The translations under genes were made by a program, and so were the position numbers. Under the pieces are notes generated by a model, which was not told the origin of the DNA, did no database searches, and saw only the letters and a list, made by a program, of their open reading frames with translations. DNA of 64,000 bases, taken from NCBI GenBank assembly GCA_020161775.1, contig JAIUOW010000018.1:1-64000 (forward strand), read 5' to 3'. Of the stretch, positions 34,088 through 43,828 are shown piece by piece. The stretch is from Pseudomonadota bacterium. Its GTDB lineage: Bacteria > Pseudomonadota > Gammaproteobacteria > Burkholderiales > Burkholderiaceae_C. Positions within the stretch are counted from its first letter, which is position 1. Each line of letters starts with the position of its first letter.

Positions 34088-34507
34088 TCAGCCCATGCGA
34101 TGTGCGCTGCCCATGCGGTGCGACACCGCAATCACCACAGGCAGCAGCAGCTCCGGGATCAGGTAGCCCAGCCACGCGGCGGCCGGCTGCGGCAGGCCCA
34201 CCTGGCTGATGGACAGCAGGCGCCCCAGGCCCGCCAGAAACACGCCCATTGCCAGCAGGTACACCAGCGTCGTCTGCTTGCGGATGGTCAGCGCGGCCCA
34301 CGCATTGATGAAGCCGGTGGACAGGTACACCCCCGCCATGAAGCGGTGGACGTTGTCCAGCCGGGGGGTGGTGTCAGGCTGGCCCAGCACCATCTGCAGC
34401 GTGCCGCCAGCGATGGCAATGAATGCCACCAGAAACAGGCTGATCTGCGTGACGCGTTGCGACGGGCGCAATGCCGCAGCGGGGCGGGACGTGGGGGGCA
34501 TGTTCAT
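34088..34507 (-). CDS. DUF4345-family membrane protein
   Basis: A 139-residue protein with four hydrophobic segments (ISLFLVAFIAIAGGTLQMVL; HRFMAGVYLSTGFINAWAAL; LVYLLAMGVFLAGLGRLLSI; YLIPELLLPVVIAVS) and the family-like DNVHRFMAG turn. AGGAG lies five bases before the ATG at 34507, which decides the start; a second ATG is at 34501. Function is unknown. It is divergent from an AraC-type regulator with a 92-base gap, a pairing that suggests the regulator controls it. Confidence 0.8.
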   Translation of the reverse strand: MNMPPTSRPAAALRPSQRVTQISLFLVAFIAIAGGTLQMVLGQPDTTPRLDNVHRFMAGVYLSTGFINAWAALTIRKQTTLVYLLAMGVFLAGLGRLLSISQVGLPQPAAAWLGYLIPELLLPVVIAVSHRMGSAHRMG

Positions 34508-34599
34508 GAACGCTCCTGGAAGCTGTGTTGTGAAGCTGGTTAGCATAGGTAGCCGCTTGCGGCACTGCCTTTCCCAACACGCCAACCTGATCGCCCAAC

Positions 34600-35616
34600 G
34601 TGACAATCCGCCGCGACCTGCCTGAACCCCGCGTGGCCCCGCTGCCGCGCAACCTGCTGGACGCGCTGCAGGCCGGCGGGGTCGATCCACTGGTGCTGGC
34701 GGCCCGGCTGGGGCTGGCGCCCGATGCGCTGGCGTCGGGCCTGACGGCACTGGAGGCCGACCGCTTCTTTTGTGCCGCGTGGGACGCCGTGGCGGACCCG
34801 GCCATCGGGCTCAAGGCCGGCAGCCTGTTGCGGCCCGAGCGCTTTGGCGTGGTGGGCATTGCCGCCATGAGCAGCCCGACCTTTGGCGTCGCGGTGCAGC
34901 GCAAGGCGCGCTACTGGCAATTGATCTGGGGCGACACCTACCGCGTGCAGCTGACCGGCCAGGAGGCCGCCGCCGTGCTCATGCCCGTGGGGCCGCCGCG
35001 TCCGTACGCGCAGGCCAAAATTGACATGGAGCTGGCGTCACTGCTGGCCTTTGGCCGGCGCTTCACGGGCTGCCCCATCCAGCCGCTGCGCCTGACGCTG
35101 TGCCAGCGTGCACCCGCATGGCAGCAACGCTACAGCGACACCTTTGGCTGCGCCGTGCAGTTTGGCGGCCCGGAAAACGCGCTGGTGTTTTCGCGGGCCG
35201 ACTTTGATCTGCCACTGGTCAGCCACAACGCGCAGGTTGAAGCGCTGATGGCCAGTGGCGTGGAGGCCGCGCTGACGCGGCTGGAGACACCGCGCCTGCA
35301 GCAGCACGTGGGCCTGGTGATTGACCGCATGCTGCAGGGCGACGAGCCCACGTTGCAGGCCGTGGCGCAGCGCATGCACCGCAGCGCGCGCACCTTGCAG
35401 CGCCAGCTGGCGCAGGAGCAACTGCGTTTTACGGACCTGCTGGACGAACGCCGCCGGGTGGCGGCCGGGCGCTACATCGGGTTGGGCAACGCCACGGCCG
35501 AGGAGGTGGGTTTCCTGCTGGGGTTTTCCACGTCGAGCTCTTTCTTTCGCGCGTTCAAGCGCTGGACAGGCCACAGCCCACAGGCCTGGCGGCGCCTGCA
35601 GGCCGCCGCCGGTTGA
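34600..35616 (+). CDS. AraC-family transcriptional regulator (OruR/ArgR-like)
   Basis: A 338-residue regulator. The N-terminal ~200 residues are an Arabinose_bd-type ligand domain (GVVGIAAMSSPTFGVAVQRK is characteristic); the C-terminal HTH is TLQAVAQRMHRSARTLQRQL and AEEVGFLLGFSTSSSFFRAF with KRWTGHSPQAWR. The start is GTG 34600. Its neighbour across the divergent gap is the DUF4345 gene, the most likely target. The inducer is unknown. Confidence 0.9.
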   Translation: MTIRRDLPEPRVAPLPRNLLDALQAGGVDPLVLAARLGLAPDALASGLTALEADRFFCAAWDAVADPAIGLKAGSLLRPERFGVVGIAAMSSPTFGVAVQRKARYWQLIWGDTYRVQLTGQEAAAVLMPVGPPRPYAQAKIDMELASLLAFGRRFTGCPIQPLRLTLCQRAPAWQQRYSDTFGCAVQFGGPENALVFSRADFDLPLVSHNAQVEALMASGVEAALTRLETPRLQQHVGLVIDRMLQGDEPTLQAVAQRMHRSARTLQRQLAQEQLRFTDLLDERRRVAAGRYIGLGNATAEEVGFLLGFSTSSSFFRAFKRWTGHSPQAWRRLQAAAG

Positions 35617-35650
35617 ACGCAATGGGCCGTCGCGCCGGGTGGGCGAAGGC

Positions 35651-36301
35651 TCAGGGCGCCAGCCGCTCGCGCAGCCAGCCGCCGCTTTCTTGCAGCGTGT
35701 AGCGCAGCCGGTCATGCAGGCGGCTTTTGCGGCCCTGCCAGAACTGCCAGGTGTCGGGCACCAGCCGGTAGCCGCCCCAGTGCGGCGGGCGCGGCGGATT
35801 CAGCATGAACTGCGCGCCGTATCTGGCGGCATTGGTGACCAGCACCGTGCGGCTGGGGATCACCTGGCTTTGCGGGCTGGCCCAGGCGCCGATGCGCGAA
35901 TCCAGCGGGCGGCTGTGGAAGTAGGCGTCGCTTTCCTCGCCACTGACTTTTTCCACGCGGCCTTCAATGCGCACCGTGCGCTCCAGCTCCACCCAGTGGA
36001 ATTGCAGCGCGGCAAACGGGTTGCCCGCCAGCTCCTGGCCCTTGCGGCTGTCGTAGTTGGTGTACCAGACGATGCCGCGCTCGTCATACCCCTTGATCAG
36101 CACCACGCGCGTGCTGGGGCGCAGGTTGCTGCCCACGGTGGCCAGCGTCATGGCGTTGGGCTCGGGCACCTGCCCGGCAATCGCCTCCTGCAGCCACTGG
36201 GCAAACTGCTTCAGCGGGTCGGCGTGGGACGCGTCCTCGCTGAGTTCGGCGCGCTCATAGCTTTTGCGCAGGTCGGCAATGGAAGAGGGTGTGTCTGACA
36301 T
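35651..36301 (-). CDS. pdxH: Pyridoxamine 5'-phosphate oxidase
   Basis: A 216-residue FMN enzyme that oxidises pyridoxamine- or pyridoxine-5'-phosphate to PLP. It starts [22 protein letters not shown]-binding segments are [20 protein letters not shown] and [18 protein letters not shown], and the C terminus carries [20 protein letters not shown] and [12 protein letters not shown], all standard for PdxH. The start at 36301 gives the normal length. It is divergent from the MobA-like gene (33-base gap). Confidence 0.96.
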   Translation of the reverse strand: MSDTPSSIADLRKSYERAELSEDASHADPLKQFAQWLQEAIAGQVPEPNAMTLATVGSNLRPSTRVVLIKGYDERGIVWYTNYDSRKGQELAGNPFAALQFHWVELERTVRIEGRVEKVSGEESDAYFHSRPLDSRIGAWASPQSQVIPSRTVLVTNAARYGAQFMLNPPRPPHWGGYRLVPDTWQFWQGRKSRLHDRLRYTLQESGGWLRERLAP

Positions 36302-36334
36302 ACTGGACGAGTATAGGCAAGCCCACCGTGCAAC

Positions 36335-36901
36335 GTGTCTGACCCTCATCAACTCCCTGCCGTGCTCCCTGTGGTGCTGGTGCTGGCCGCGGGCCGCGGC
36401 GAGCGCTTTGCCGCCTCCGGCGGCACCACCCACAAGCTGCAGGCCCTGCTGGCCGGCAAGCCGGTTTTGCAGCACGTGCTGGACGCCGTGGCCGCCAGCG
36501 GCCTGCCGCACCATGTGGTGCACGCCGCCCCGTCGCGCCCCGGCATGGGTGACAGCATCGCGGCCGGCGTGCGGGCCACCGCGCACGCGGCGGGCTGGCT
36601 GGTGCTGCCGGGGGATTTGCCGCTGGTGCGGCCGCAGACACTGCAGGCAGTCGCCCGCGCGTTGCAGCACCATGCGGTGGTTACCCCGGTGTACCAGGGC
36701 CGGCGCGGGCACCCGGTCGGGTTTGCGGCGCCATGCGGCGCGCAGCTGATGGCGCTGGGCGGTGAGCAGGGCGCGGCGCCGGTGGTGAAGATGCGCGGGG
36801 CGACCTTGCTGGCGGTGGATGACGAAGGTGTGGTGACCGACGTGGATACCGTGGGCGATCTGGAGCGAGCCGCAACCGTTTTGATTGCGCGTCAAGCCTG
36901 A
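36335..36901 (+). CDS. MobA-like nucleotidyltransferase (MocA/molybdenum-cofactor type)
   Basis: A 188-residue NTP transferase. The nucleotide-binding [18 protein letters not shown] with LxAGxxxRxG-type spacing, then [20 protein letters not shown] and [20 protein letters not shown] (the metal-binding acidic residue) match MobA/MocA enzymes that attach CMP or GMP to molybdopterin. [16 protein letters not shown] is the family's C-terminal marker. A GTG start is used. No molybdoenzyme is encoded in the window, so CTP/GTP specificity and partner are unknown. Confidence 0.85.
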   Translation: MSDPHQLPAVLPVVLVLAAGRGERFAASGGTTHKLQALLAGKPVLQHVLDAVAASGLPHHVVHAAPSRPGMGDSIAAGVRATAHAAGWLVLPGDLPLVRPQTLQAVARALQHHAVVTPVYQGRRGHPVGFAAPCGAQLMALGGEQGAAPVVKMRGATLLAVDDEGVVTDVDTVGDLERAATVLIARQA

Positions 36902-36914
36902 AAAGTATGCCGGT

Positions 36915-38213
36915 TCAGTCGATCATGAACAGGTCTGGCCTGTTCATGATGGGCGCGAGAGGGCCTTGTTTCAGGAACGCGAGGCACTCCTGCCATAGCA
37001 GACGTTCGTCCGGGCTGCGGGCACTCATGCCCATCACCGTAAACCGTTGAAGTGCATTGGCGTAGTGCCGCGCAGCGTCGATCGTGCGCAGGAAATCCGG
37101 CGCACGGCCCCCGGTCACCACGTTCTGCGCGGTCAGGACCTGGCCAAAGCTTCCGGCGGATGAGTAGCTGTCGACGTACGCCTGCTCGGTCGCGGCCAAG
37201 GCGGTGCCCACGACCATTCCGGGGTCCGTCTGGTCGTACTGGCAGGCCGCCCCGCCTGCGTGTGCGTACATGCCGGCGCACATGAAACAGGGCTGCAGCG
37301 TGGTGAACAGTTCAACCCCCGCGGGCAGTGCCGTTCCGATGCCTTGCTGGTACGACTGGATGGCGTTGGTTTCGGCATGCCGGGTCCCGTTGGCATCGTT
37401 GGTGTTGACGCCCCAGCCGATGATGCGGGTGCCGTGCACCAGCACGGCGGCGATGTTTTTGCCGGCGGACATGGTGGTTATTCCCGTGGCTGTGCGCAGA
37501 TTGAGCGCACCGGGGGCCCCGGTTTGGGCGCCTGTCCAGGTCACGCTTGCCAGCACCCTGGTGAGCGACATGAAAAGCGCGGAGCGGTAAGCCACGCGAA
37601 CGGCGCGGCTGTGGGTTGCCGGGCCCCGCAGCACGAATGTCTGCTCATGCTGCACGCCGCGAAGTGGCCCCCGCATCATCATGATGCTGAACAGGGCCTT
37701 GTAGGTGTCCCATGTTGTATTGACCGGCGTTTGTGCAAGGTTGAGCCAGGTCCGCGCGAACTGACGGGCCTGGGCGGGTGCCAGCCCAAACCAGTTGCCG
37801 GCCAGCCCATGGCCGCTCACCAATGTCCGTGCCATGAGGTCGGCCGGGATGTTGGCGGCATTGGCCAGTGTGGGTACCTGAACATTTCCCAGCGCGATGC
37901 GCCGCATCACGCCGTTGTCGATGTAGAAGATCGCCCTCGCGTTGCTCATTCGAAGGATCCCCAGGCACGCGGTGGTCGGAATGTAGGAGCAGTAGACGTC
38001 GCGGTTGCTTGAGCTGATGCCTTCTTCTGCCGCGCTCTGGTACAGGTTGACCACGGGCGTGCGGGTATTCGTTGCGGGGTGCAAGCGGCCCGTCGCAAAT
38101 GCCATGAAAACCGGCGCATTCGCCTCGAATTTGCCCATGACCGCCACCGGCTGGCCTGTCTCTTGATGGAACGCGTGGGCAACCAGAAGACCCAGTTCGT
38201 GACGATTTCTCAT
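36915..38213 (-). CDS. Tandem deaminase-fold protein (Bd3614-like), active C-terminal domain
   Basis: A 432-residue protein with two cytidine-deaminase-like domains. The C-terminal one is complete: [16 protein letters not shown], the zinc/catalytic H279-A-E281, and [12 protein letters not shown] with P308-C309-x-x-C312. The N-terminal one (about 1-100) keeps the fold pattern but is degenerate: the H-A-E position reads TPV and P-C-x-x-C reads PTTAC (79-83), with the first cysteine lost. A helical linker of about 140 residues joins them. The layout recalls the Bd3614 deaminase group described among toxin-type deaminases, but no secretion signal is evident. The start at 38213 is chosen over upstream non-conserved codons. 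A nucleic-acid or nucleotide substrate is plausible but unproven. Confidence 0.72.
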   Translation of the reverse strand: MRNRHELGLLVAHAFHQETGQPVAVMGKFEANAPVFMAFATGRLHPATNTRTPVVNLYQSAAEEGISSSNRDVYCSYIPTTACLGILRMSNARAIFYIDNGVMRRIALGNVQVPTLANAANIPADLMARTLVSGHGLAGNWFGLAPAQARQFARTWLNLAQTPVNTTWDTYKALFSIMMMRGPLRGVQHEQTFVLRGPATHSRAVRVAYRSALFMSLTRVLASVTWTGAQTGAPGALNLRTATGITTMSAGKNIAAVLVHGTRIIGWGVNTNDANGTRHAETNAIQSYQQGIGTALPAGVELFTTLQPCFMCAGMYAHAGGAACQYDQTDPGMVVGTALAATEQAYVDSYSSAGSFGQVLTAQNVVTGGRAPDFLRTIDAARHYANALQRFTVMGMSARSPDERLLWQECLAFLKQGPLAPIMNRPDLFMID

Positions 38214-38274
38214 GTGCGCAGACTCTCCCTGATGGTGATCCGCCAGACCGCGGTTGCGGCGCCAGCGGATTCCT

Positions 38275-38302
38275 ATCGTAGGCGGGCAAGGTGGCGCGTC
38301 AA
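38275..38302 (-). promoter_or_regulatory. Sigma-70-type promoter of the tandem deaminase gene
   Basis: On the minus strand TTGACG (38302-38297) and TACGAT (38280-38275) are separated by 16 bases, a good match to -35 and -10 hexamers. They lie about 62 bases upstream of the chosen ATG, so the gene is probably transcribed on its own. Confidence 0.5.
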
Positions 38303-38363
38303 TACTGTCAGATTTACTAGGTGAGGGTCGGCGCGCCATGCGCAGCCGGCTGCCGGCCGCTGA

Positions 38364-38951
38364 TTAACCGCGCCCCATCTGCAGCAAGCGCTCCAGCGCC
38401 TTGTCACGGATGTTGTGCCGCTTCAGCTCATCCAGTGTGGCCTGCGCATAGTCCAGTGTGGTGCCATATCGCCCGCAGGCATCCGCAAAAATCTGGCGGT
38501 ACTGCGCCTCGGTCAGCTCGCCGGTGTGGCTGGGGCTTTTGCGCGACAGGGTGAAGGCCAGCGCCTTCACCGGGCCCTGGGGTGTGTGGCAGGTGAGCCA
38601 GCGCGGGTCATACACGGCGGTGACCATCTCGCGGGCCCAGACCCTGTCCATCACGGCGGGCGCCTCGGCCTGCGCAATGCGGAACACCATGCCCTGGCAG
38701 GTGCCGCCCGACAGCATGCCAAACACCAGCCCCGGGCATTCGGGCGTGCCGCGGTTGATGCGGCTCCACATCTTCAGGGCGCGGTGCCAGCCGTGCACGC
38801 GGGCCGGGCGCCGCTCGGCGTACTCAAAATCGGGCTTCCAGATCAGCGACGCATAGCCAAACAGCCACAGGTCTGAATGGCCGCCCCATTCGCGCATCGT
38901 CTGGGCGAGCAGGGGGGCCGGGTCACGCAGGGGTTTGGCGGGAAATGTCAT
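38364..38951 (-). CDS. chaC: Glutathione-specific gamma-glutamylcyclotransferase
   Basis: A 195-residue ChaC-like enzyme that cleaves glutathione to 5-oxoproline and Cys-Gly. The substrate loop LWLFGYASLIWKPDFEYAER and WHRALKMWSRINRGTPECPG are diagnostic, as are GTCQGMVFRIA and the catalytic-glutamate segment VWAREMVTAVYDPRWL. It is divergent from the edd-eda operon. Older annotations call the family cation transport regulator-like. Confidence 0.92.
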   Translation of the reverse strand: MTFPAKPLRDPAPLLAQTMREWGGHSDLWLFGYASLIWKPDFEYAERRPARVHGWHRALKMWSRINRGTPECPGLVFGMLSGGTCQGMVFRIAQAEAPAVMDRVWAREMVTAVYDPRWLTCHTPQGPVKALAFTLSRKSPSHTGELTEAQYRQIFADACGRYGTTLDYAQATLDELKRHNIRDKALERLLQMGRG

Positions 38952-39074
38952 CAGCCGCCACTTTAGCGCCGCGCCCCCATCCCTTCACCGCACCTGGCCC
39001 GCATCTGCCTGGTTGGTAACCCGTCTGTAACTGCAATGGCCCACGGCAGGGGTGTGAAGGGGTACCATGGCGAA

Positions 39075-39089
39075 CGTAATTTTGTTACC
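39075..39089. promoter_or_regulatory. HexR-like palindrome upstream of edd
   Basis: CGTAATTTTGTTACC agrees with the proteobacterial HexR consensus TGTARTWWWAYTACA at 12 of 15 positions and is palindromic. It ends nine bases before the edd start codon. HexR represses edd, eda and other Entner-Doudoroff genes until 2-keto-3-deoxy-6-phosphogluconate accumulates. The hexR gene itself is not in the window. Confidence 0.45.
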
Positions 39090-39097
39090 GACTCTCC

Positions 39098-40915
39098 ATG
39101 AAACTCCACCCGGTGATCGACGCGGTCACGGACCGCATCCGCGAACGCAGCGTGCCCACGCGCAGCACCTATCTGCACCAGCTGGACCAGGCCGCGGGGC
39201 GCGACCGCGGCGCCGAGCGCCTGGGCTGCGCCAATGTGGCGCATGCCTTTGCCGGCATCCCGGCGGACGACCGGTTCAAGGTGGTGGCGCAGCGCGCGCC
39301 CAACATTGCCATCGTCAACGCCTACAACGACATGCTGTCGGCCCATGTGCCGCTGGCGCGCTTTCCCGACCTGGTGAAGGACGAGGCGCGCAAGCAAGGC
39401 GCCACGGCCCAGGTGGCCGGCGGCGTGCCCGCCATGTGCGACGGCGTCACGCAAGGCACGCCGGGCATGGAGCTCAGCCTGTTCAGCCGCGACGTGATCG
39501 CCATGGCCACGGCGGTGTCGCTCAGCCATGACATGTTTGATGGTGCGCTGATGCTCGGCGTGTGCGACAAGATCGTGCCCGGCCTGTTGATCGGTGCGCT
39601 GCATTTTGGCCATCTGCCCACGGTGTTCGTGCCTGCAGGCCCCATGCCCAGCGGCCTGTCCAACAGCGACAAGGCCAAGGTGCGCGAACAGGCGGCCCAG
39701 GGCCTGGTGGGCCGCGACGCGCTGATGGCCGCAGAGCAGGCCGCCTACCACGCACCGGGCACCTGCACGTTCTACGGCACGGCCAACAGCAATCAGATGC
39801 TGCTGGAGGCCATGGGCCTGCATGTGCCGGGCACGGCGTTCGTCAACCCCGGTGGTGCGTTGCGTGATGAGCTCACGCGTGAATCAGTGCGTACCCTGCT
39901 GGCAATTACCCAAGCGCACCGCTTCGCTCCCATCGGCCGTGTGGTGGATGAACGCGCCATCGTCAACGCCATGGTCGCGCTGCTGGCCACGGGCGGATCC
40001 ACCAACCACCTGATCCACTGGGTGGCCGTGGCGCGCAGCGCCGGCATCCTGATTGACTGGGACGACTTCGCCCAACTGTCGGCGGCCGTGCCGCTGCTGG
40101 CGCGCGTGTACCCCAACGGTTCGGCCGACGTGAACCAGTTCCAGGCCGCGGGTGGCACCGGGTATGTGCTGCGCGAACTGCTGGACGCCGACCTGCTGCA
40201 CCCCGATGTGCTGACCGTGAGCGCAGGCGGCCTGCGCGACTACACGCGCGAGCCTGCCATGGACGGCGCCGCGCTGGTCTGGCGCGACAGCGGTGTGTCG
40301 CGCGACGAATCCATCGTGCGGCCTGCGTCCGCGCCGTTCAGCGCCACCGGCGGGCTGAAGCTGCTGGACGGCAACCTGGGCCGCAGCGTGATCAAGGTGT
40401 CGGCCGTGCCCGATGACCGCCATGTGATCGAGGCGCCCGCGCGGGTGTTTGATTCACAGGACGCACTGCATGGGGCCTTCAAGGCCGGCGAGCTGGACCG
40501 TGACGTGGTGTGCGTGGTGCGCTGGCAGGGCCCGCAGGCCAATGGCATGCCCGAGCTGCACAAGCTCACGCCGCCGCTGGCCGTGCTGCAGGGGCGTGGT
40601 TTCAAGGTGGCGCTGGTGACCGACGGGCGCATGAGCGGCGCGTCGGGCAGGGTGCCCGCGGCCATCCATGTGTCGCCCGAAGCCGCGGCGGGTGGCCCGC
40701 TGGCTTGCGTGCATGACGGCGACATCATCCGCCTGGATGCCGTGGCCGGCACGCTGCAGGCGCTGGTGCCCGCGGACGAATGGGCGCAGCGCGAGCCTGC
40801 GCCCATGCCCGAGGCGTTGCGCGCGGCCAACCACACCGGCATGGGCCGCGAGCTGTTCGCGGGCTTTCGCCGAAACGCCTCTGTGGCGGAACAAGGAGCC
40901 TGTGCATGGCTGTGA
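39098..40915 (+). CDS. edd: 6-phosphogluconate dehydratase
   Basis: A 605-residue IlvD/Edd-family [4Fe-4S] dehydratase that converts 6-phosphogluconate to 2-keto-3-deoxy-6-phosphogluconate. Edd-specific pieces: [60 protein letters not shown] and the C-terminal [20 protein letters not shown]. Cluster cysteines fall in AMCDGV and GTCTFYG. It overlaps eda by ten bases (eda begins at 40906), so the Entner-Doudoroff pair is one transcript. No good Shine-Dalgarno sequence precedes the ATG, which is unusual. Confidence 0.96.
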   Translation: MKLHPVIDAVTDRIRERSVPTRSTYLHQLDQAAGRDRGAERLGCANVAHAFAGIPADDRFKVVAQRAPNIAIVNAYNDMLSAHVPLARFPDLVKDEARKQGATAQVAGGVPAMCDGVTQGTPGMELSLFSRDVIAMATAVSLSHDMFDGALMLGVCDKIVPGLLIGALHFGHLPTVFVPAGPMPSGLSNSDKAKVREQAAQGLVGRDALMAAEQAAYHAPGTCTFYGTANSNQMLLEAMGLHVPGTAFVNPGGALRDELTRESVRTLLAITQAHRFAPIGRVVDERAIVNAMVALLATGGSTNHLIHWVAVARSAGILIDWDDFAQLSAAVPLLARVYPNGSADVNQFQAAGGTGYVLRELLDADLLHPDVLTVSAGGLRDYTREPAMDGAALVWRDSGVSRDESIVRPASAPFSATGGLKLLDGNLGRSVIKVSAVPDDRHVIEAPARVFDSQDALHGAFKAGELDRDVVCVVRWQGPQANGMPELHKLTPPLAVLQGRGFKVALVTDGRMSGASGRVPAAIHVSPEAAAGGPLACVHDGDIIRLDAVAGTLQALVPADEWAQREPAPMPEALRAANHTGMGRELFAGFRRNASVAEQGACAWL

Positions 40916-41559
40916 ATCTGACTGCCCTGCAAGTCATGCAGGACGCGCCGGTGATCCCGGTGATCGTGCTGGGCGATGTAGCCCATGCCGTGCCCCTGGC
41001 GCGCGCGCTGGTGGCCGGCGGCATCCGCATGCTCGAAGTGACGCTGCGCACGCCGGTGGCGTTGGCCTGCATTGAAGCCATCGCGCGCGACGTGCCGGAC
41101 GCCGTGGTGGGTGCCGGCACGGTGCGCAGCGCAGCCGACGCACAGGCGGCCACGCTGGCGGGCGCGCGCTTTGCCGTAAGCCCTGGCTACACCCATGCGG
41201 TGGGCCGCGCCTGCCACGAGTTGGGCCTGCCGCTGTTGCCCGGCGTGGCCACCGGCAGCGAGATCATGGCCGCGCAGGAAGACGGCTACACCGAGCTCAA
41301 GTTCTTTCCGGCCATGCAGGCCGGTGGCCTGGCCATGCTCAAGGCCTGGCAGGGGCCGTTTGGCGATGTGCGCTTTTGCCCCACGGGCGGCATCAGCCCG
41401 GCCAATGCGGCGGATTTCCTGGCACTGTCCAACGTGGCCTGCGTGGGCGGCTCGTGGCTGACGCCGGCCGATGCCGTGGCCCAGGGCGACTGGGCCCGCA
41501 TCACCACGCTGGCGCGCGAGGCCGCCGCGCTGGCGCGGGCGCCGGCCATGCATGAATGA
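40906..41559 (+). CDS. eda: KDPG / KHG aldolase
   Basis: A 217-residue class I aldolase that splits 2-keto-3-deoxy-6-phosphogluconate into pyruvate and glyceraldehyde-3-phosphate. Seen are [20 protein letters not shown], the catalytic glutamate in [32 protein letters not shown], and the Schiff-base lysine in [14 protein letters not shown] with [12 protein letters not shown]. The start at 40906 lies within the end of edd and gives the full N terminus. It overlaps by four bases the frame of the following hydrolase if that gene's upstream ATG is used. Confidence 0.96.
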   Translation: MAVNLTALQVMQDAPVIPVIVLGDVAHAVPLARALVAGGIRMLEVTLRTPVALACIEAIARDVPDAVVGAGTVRSAADAQAATLAGARFAVSPGYTHAVGRACHELGLPLLPGVATGSEIMAAQEDGYTELKFFPAMQAGGLAMLKAWQGPFGDVRFCPTGGISPANAADFLALSNVACVGGSWLTPADAVAQGDWARITTLAREAAALARAPAMHE

Positions 41560-41582
41560 CGGCCGCGAATAAAATCGCGGCC

Positions 41583-42431
41583 ATGCGCTATCAAAACCGT
41601 AGCATCCGGCTTTTTTTCGTCACGCTGCTGCTGGCGGCATCTTCCTTCAGCACTTTTGCGCAGGGCGCCCGCGTGCTGCGCGATGTGCCCTACGGCGGCG
41701 ACGCGCGCCAGCGGTTTGACGTGTACCTGCCCGCCAGGCCGGCGGGCCCGGTGATCCTGCTGGTGCACGGTGGCGCTTGGGCTTTTGGCGACAAGGCATC
41801 GCCTGATGTGGTGAAGAACAAGGTGCGCCATTGGGTGGATGGCCAGGGCTATGTGCTGGTGTCTACCAACTACCGGTTGCTGCCGGCGGCCAGGCCGCTG
41901 GAACAGGCGGGCGACGTGGCGCGCGCGCTGGCACTGGTGCAAAAGCAGGCGCCACAGTGGGGCGCGGACCCGAAACGGCTGGTGCTCATGGGCCATTCGG
42001 CCGGCGCCCATCTGGCGATGCTGTTGCACGCTTCGCCCGACATGGCGGCCAAGGCCGGCGCCCAGCGTTGGCGCGTGACGGTGAGCCTGGACAGCGCGGC
42101 CATGGATGTGGAGCAGCTCATGCGCGCGCCCCATGCGCGCCTGTACGACAGGGCGTTTGGCCAGGACCCGGCGTACTGGCAGGCGGTGTCGCCCTACCAT
42201 CAGGTATCAGCGCCGGGCGCGCCGGCGCTGCTGATGGTGTGCAGCAAGCTGCGCGGCGACGACCCTTGCGGCAAAGCCCTGCACTACGAGAAAAAGGCGG
42301 CGCACTTCGGCCACTACATCACCATCTGGGGCCGTGACCTGAACCATGCCGACATCAGCCGCCAGCTGGGCGCGTCGGGCATGTACACCGACCTGGTGAC
42401 GAACTGGCTCAAGGATGCATTGAAACCCTGA
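41583..42431 (+). CDS. Secreted alpha/beta hydrolase (BD-FAE-like)
   Basis: A 282-residue hydrolase with a signal peptide ([20 protein letters not shown]...TFA) whose cleavage leaves a periplasmic or exported enzyme. The oxyanion segment HGGAWAFGD and the nucleophile elbow [13 protein letters not shown] mark the HSL/BD-FAE-type esterase fold; the acid lies in the C-terminal region and the histidine in [13 protein letters not shown]. The ATG at 41583 starts the signal peptide; the frame is also open from 41556, which overlaps eda. The substrate (an ester or kynurenine-type formamide) is unknown. Confidence 0.82.
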   Translation: MRYQNRSIRLFFVTLLLAASSFSTFAQGARVLRDVPYGGDARQRFDVYLPARPAGPVILLVHGGAWAFGDKASPDVVKNKVRHWVDGQGYVLVSTNYRLLPAARPLEQAGDVARALALVQKQAPQWGADPKRLVLMGHSAGAHLAMLLHASPDMAAKAGAQRWRVTVSLDSAAMDVEQLMRAPHARLYDRAFGQDPAYWQAVSPYHQVSAPGAPALLMVCSKLRGDDPCGKALHYEKKAAHFGHYITIWGRDLNHADISRQLGASGMYTDLVTNWLKDALKP

Positions 42432-42521
42432 TCAGCGCCTTTCAATGAGTGTGTTCAGTGGGGCACGCAAGTGCCTGTTCGTTGGAAACCGTGTGCAAAT
42501 CGTTTCCGGGTCGTGTCGGGG

Positions 42522-43823
42522 TCAAGCGCGTGGCAGCGGCAATGATCGCTGTAAGTCCTTGACCAAAAGGTAAACCACAGCCTCCTCGGGGATGGCTATT
42601 TCATGTAACTGCATGGCCTCGGTCAATACCTGGTCCCAAGACGCTGCAACCGCTGCTCCCTCAAGATCTCTATCCTTGGGGGGCGCTGTCTCGAGTGCCT
42701 GCAAGTAGTGTTCGCTCCCAAAGCGCCAAGGTGTGCATCTGCAGAGCCTCATGACGTTGTTGGCGATATGAATACCAGCCCAATCAAAGTCGCCGTGATA
42801 CAGCAGCTGGGCCCCAGCGTCTGACAGCTGCTTCAACAGCACACGCTGTGCGGCCGCAGGCATGCCGTCGGTGCATACCAGTGGGGCACATACAGCACCC
42901 AAGCGGTCCGCAGCAATCGAGACGATGTTGGGGTTCTCGCAGACATAGATGATCTGATCCGCAACGTCCCAGTCAGGCGGTGTTCTCAAGAGGCGGCGCA
43001 GGGAAAGGTAACCTGGCTCACCTGGTGCGGCTGGCGCGTTTGCCGGAGCGCGGACTGGCAGATTCAGAAACAGGGCAGGGCGGGCCAACTCGTTGACGAG
43101 CACGCCCGATCGGGCCCAGATATCTCGCACCCGCTCGGCGGGCCGGCGAACGCCCTCTGCCACCTCCATTGGTTCTTCATTAGGGGGTTGCTCCTGCTCA
43201 TCGGTACTGGAGCCATGTTGCAACGCTGCCAGCACAACCGTAGCTACGGCTTGCCCATTGTCGAGGGCATGTGCATTGCCGAGCACATCGGCGGCCAGTT
43301 GGGCGCGTGTCATACCCAGGGCTGGCAGGCGTTGCATGACGGCGTGCGCTTGCTGCAGCAATTGGTGAGCGGCCTGAGGCGCTTGTTTGGACACCCGCTT
43401 GAGCAGGCCGACGGCTGACGATCCCTGCAACCACGCGCACAGTGAGGGGTGAAGCCCTTGACCGTCGGTGACGCTGGACCAGCGTGACTGCAGCTCGGCC
43501 TTGGCCTCTGTTCGGTTGATGATGGGGCCATCCAGCGATTCCAAGGCTTCTTGGAGCGAGTTGGCTATGCCCGCCTCCTGCAAGGCGGCGTCGAACCGGG
43601 CAATCTCGATTCGGACAGATCGGGTGGCTCGAGGAGGTAGACCGATGAGCAGGGCCAACGCCTCGTATTCAACGGCGCTCAGCTTGGTCAGGTGGAAGCC
43701 TGATTTTTCTGGATCGCGTCCATGGCGCTCGAAATGCCGCCTCATCCGCTGTCGCAATTCAGCAAGCTCCGAGCCCCCGAGCCTTCGGATCAGCCTTGAA
43801 TCAATGCTGGGGTCGTCAGCCAT
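42522..43823 (-). CDS. jetD: Wadjet type II nuclease subunit JetD (TIGR02679/DUF2399)
   Basis: A 433-residue protein with a C-terminal Toprim-type domain: E296 in IIYVCENPNIVSI and the D-x-D pair D345/D347 in LLYHGDFDWAGIHIANNVMR, the layout of the DUF2399 nuclease. The N-terminal half matches the DUF3323-type arm region. In Wadjet, JetD cleaves plasmid DNA once the SMC motor JetABC has extruded a closed circle. The ATG at 43823 begins MADDPSIDSRLIRRL; codons upstream lie inside jetC. It starts five bases after the jetC stop and is the last gene of the operon. Confidence 0.9.
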   Translation of the reverse strand: MADDPSIDSRLIRRLGGSELAELRQRMRRHFERHGRDPEKSGFHLTKLSAVEYEALALLIGLPPRATRSVRIEIARFDAALQEAGIANSLQEALESLDGPIINRTEAKAELQSRWSSVTDGQGLHPSLCAWLQGSSAVGLLKRVSKQAPQAAHQLLQQAHAVMQRLPALGMTRAQLAADVLGNAHALDNGQAVATVVLAALQHGSSTDEQEQPPNEEPMEVAEGVRRPAERVRDIWARSGVLVNELARPALFLNLPVRAPANAPAAPGEPGYLSLRRLLRTPPDWDVADQIIYVCENPNIVSIAADRLGAVCAPLVCTDGMPAAAQRVLLKQLSDAGAQLLYHGDFDWAGIHIANNVMRLCRCTPWRFGSEHYLQALETAPPKDRDLEGAAVAASWDQVLTEAMQLHEIAIPEEAVVYLLVKDLQRSLPLPRA

Positions 43824-43828
43824 GTGGA

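Noticed and set aside
42432-42521. Short GGCAC-GCAA-GTGCC hairpin at the left edge of the defence island, considered as an attachment site or terminator
   Set aside because: The stem is only five pairs, has no T-run, and no copy was seen at the right edge near 52658.
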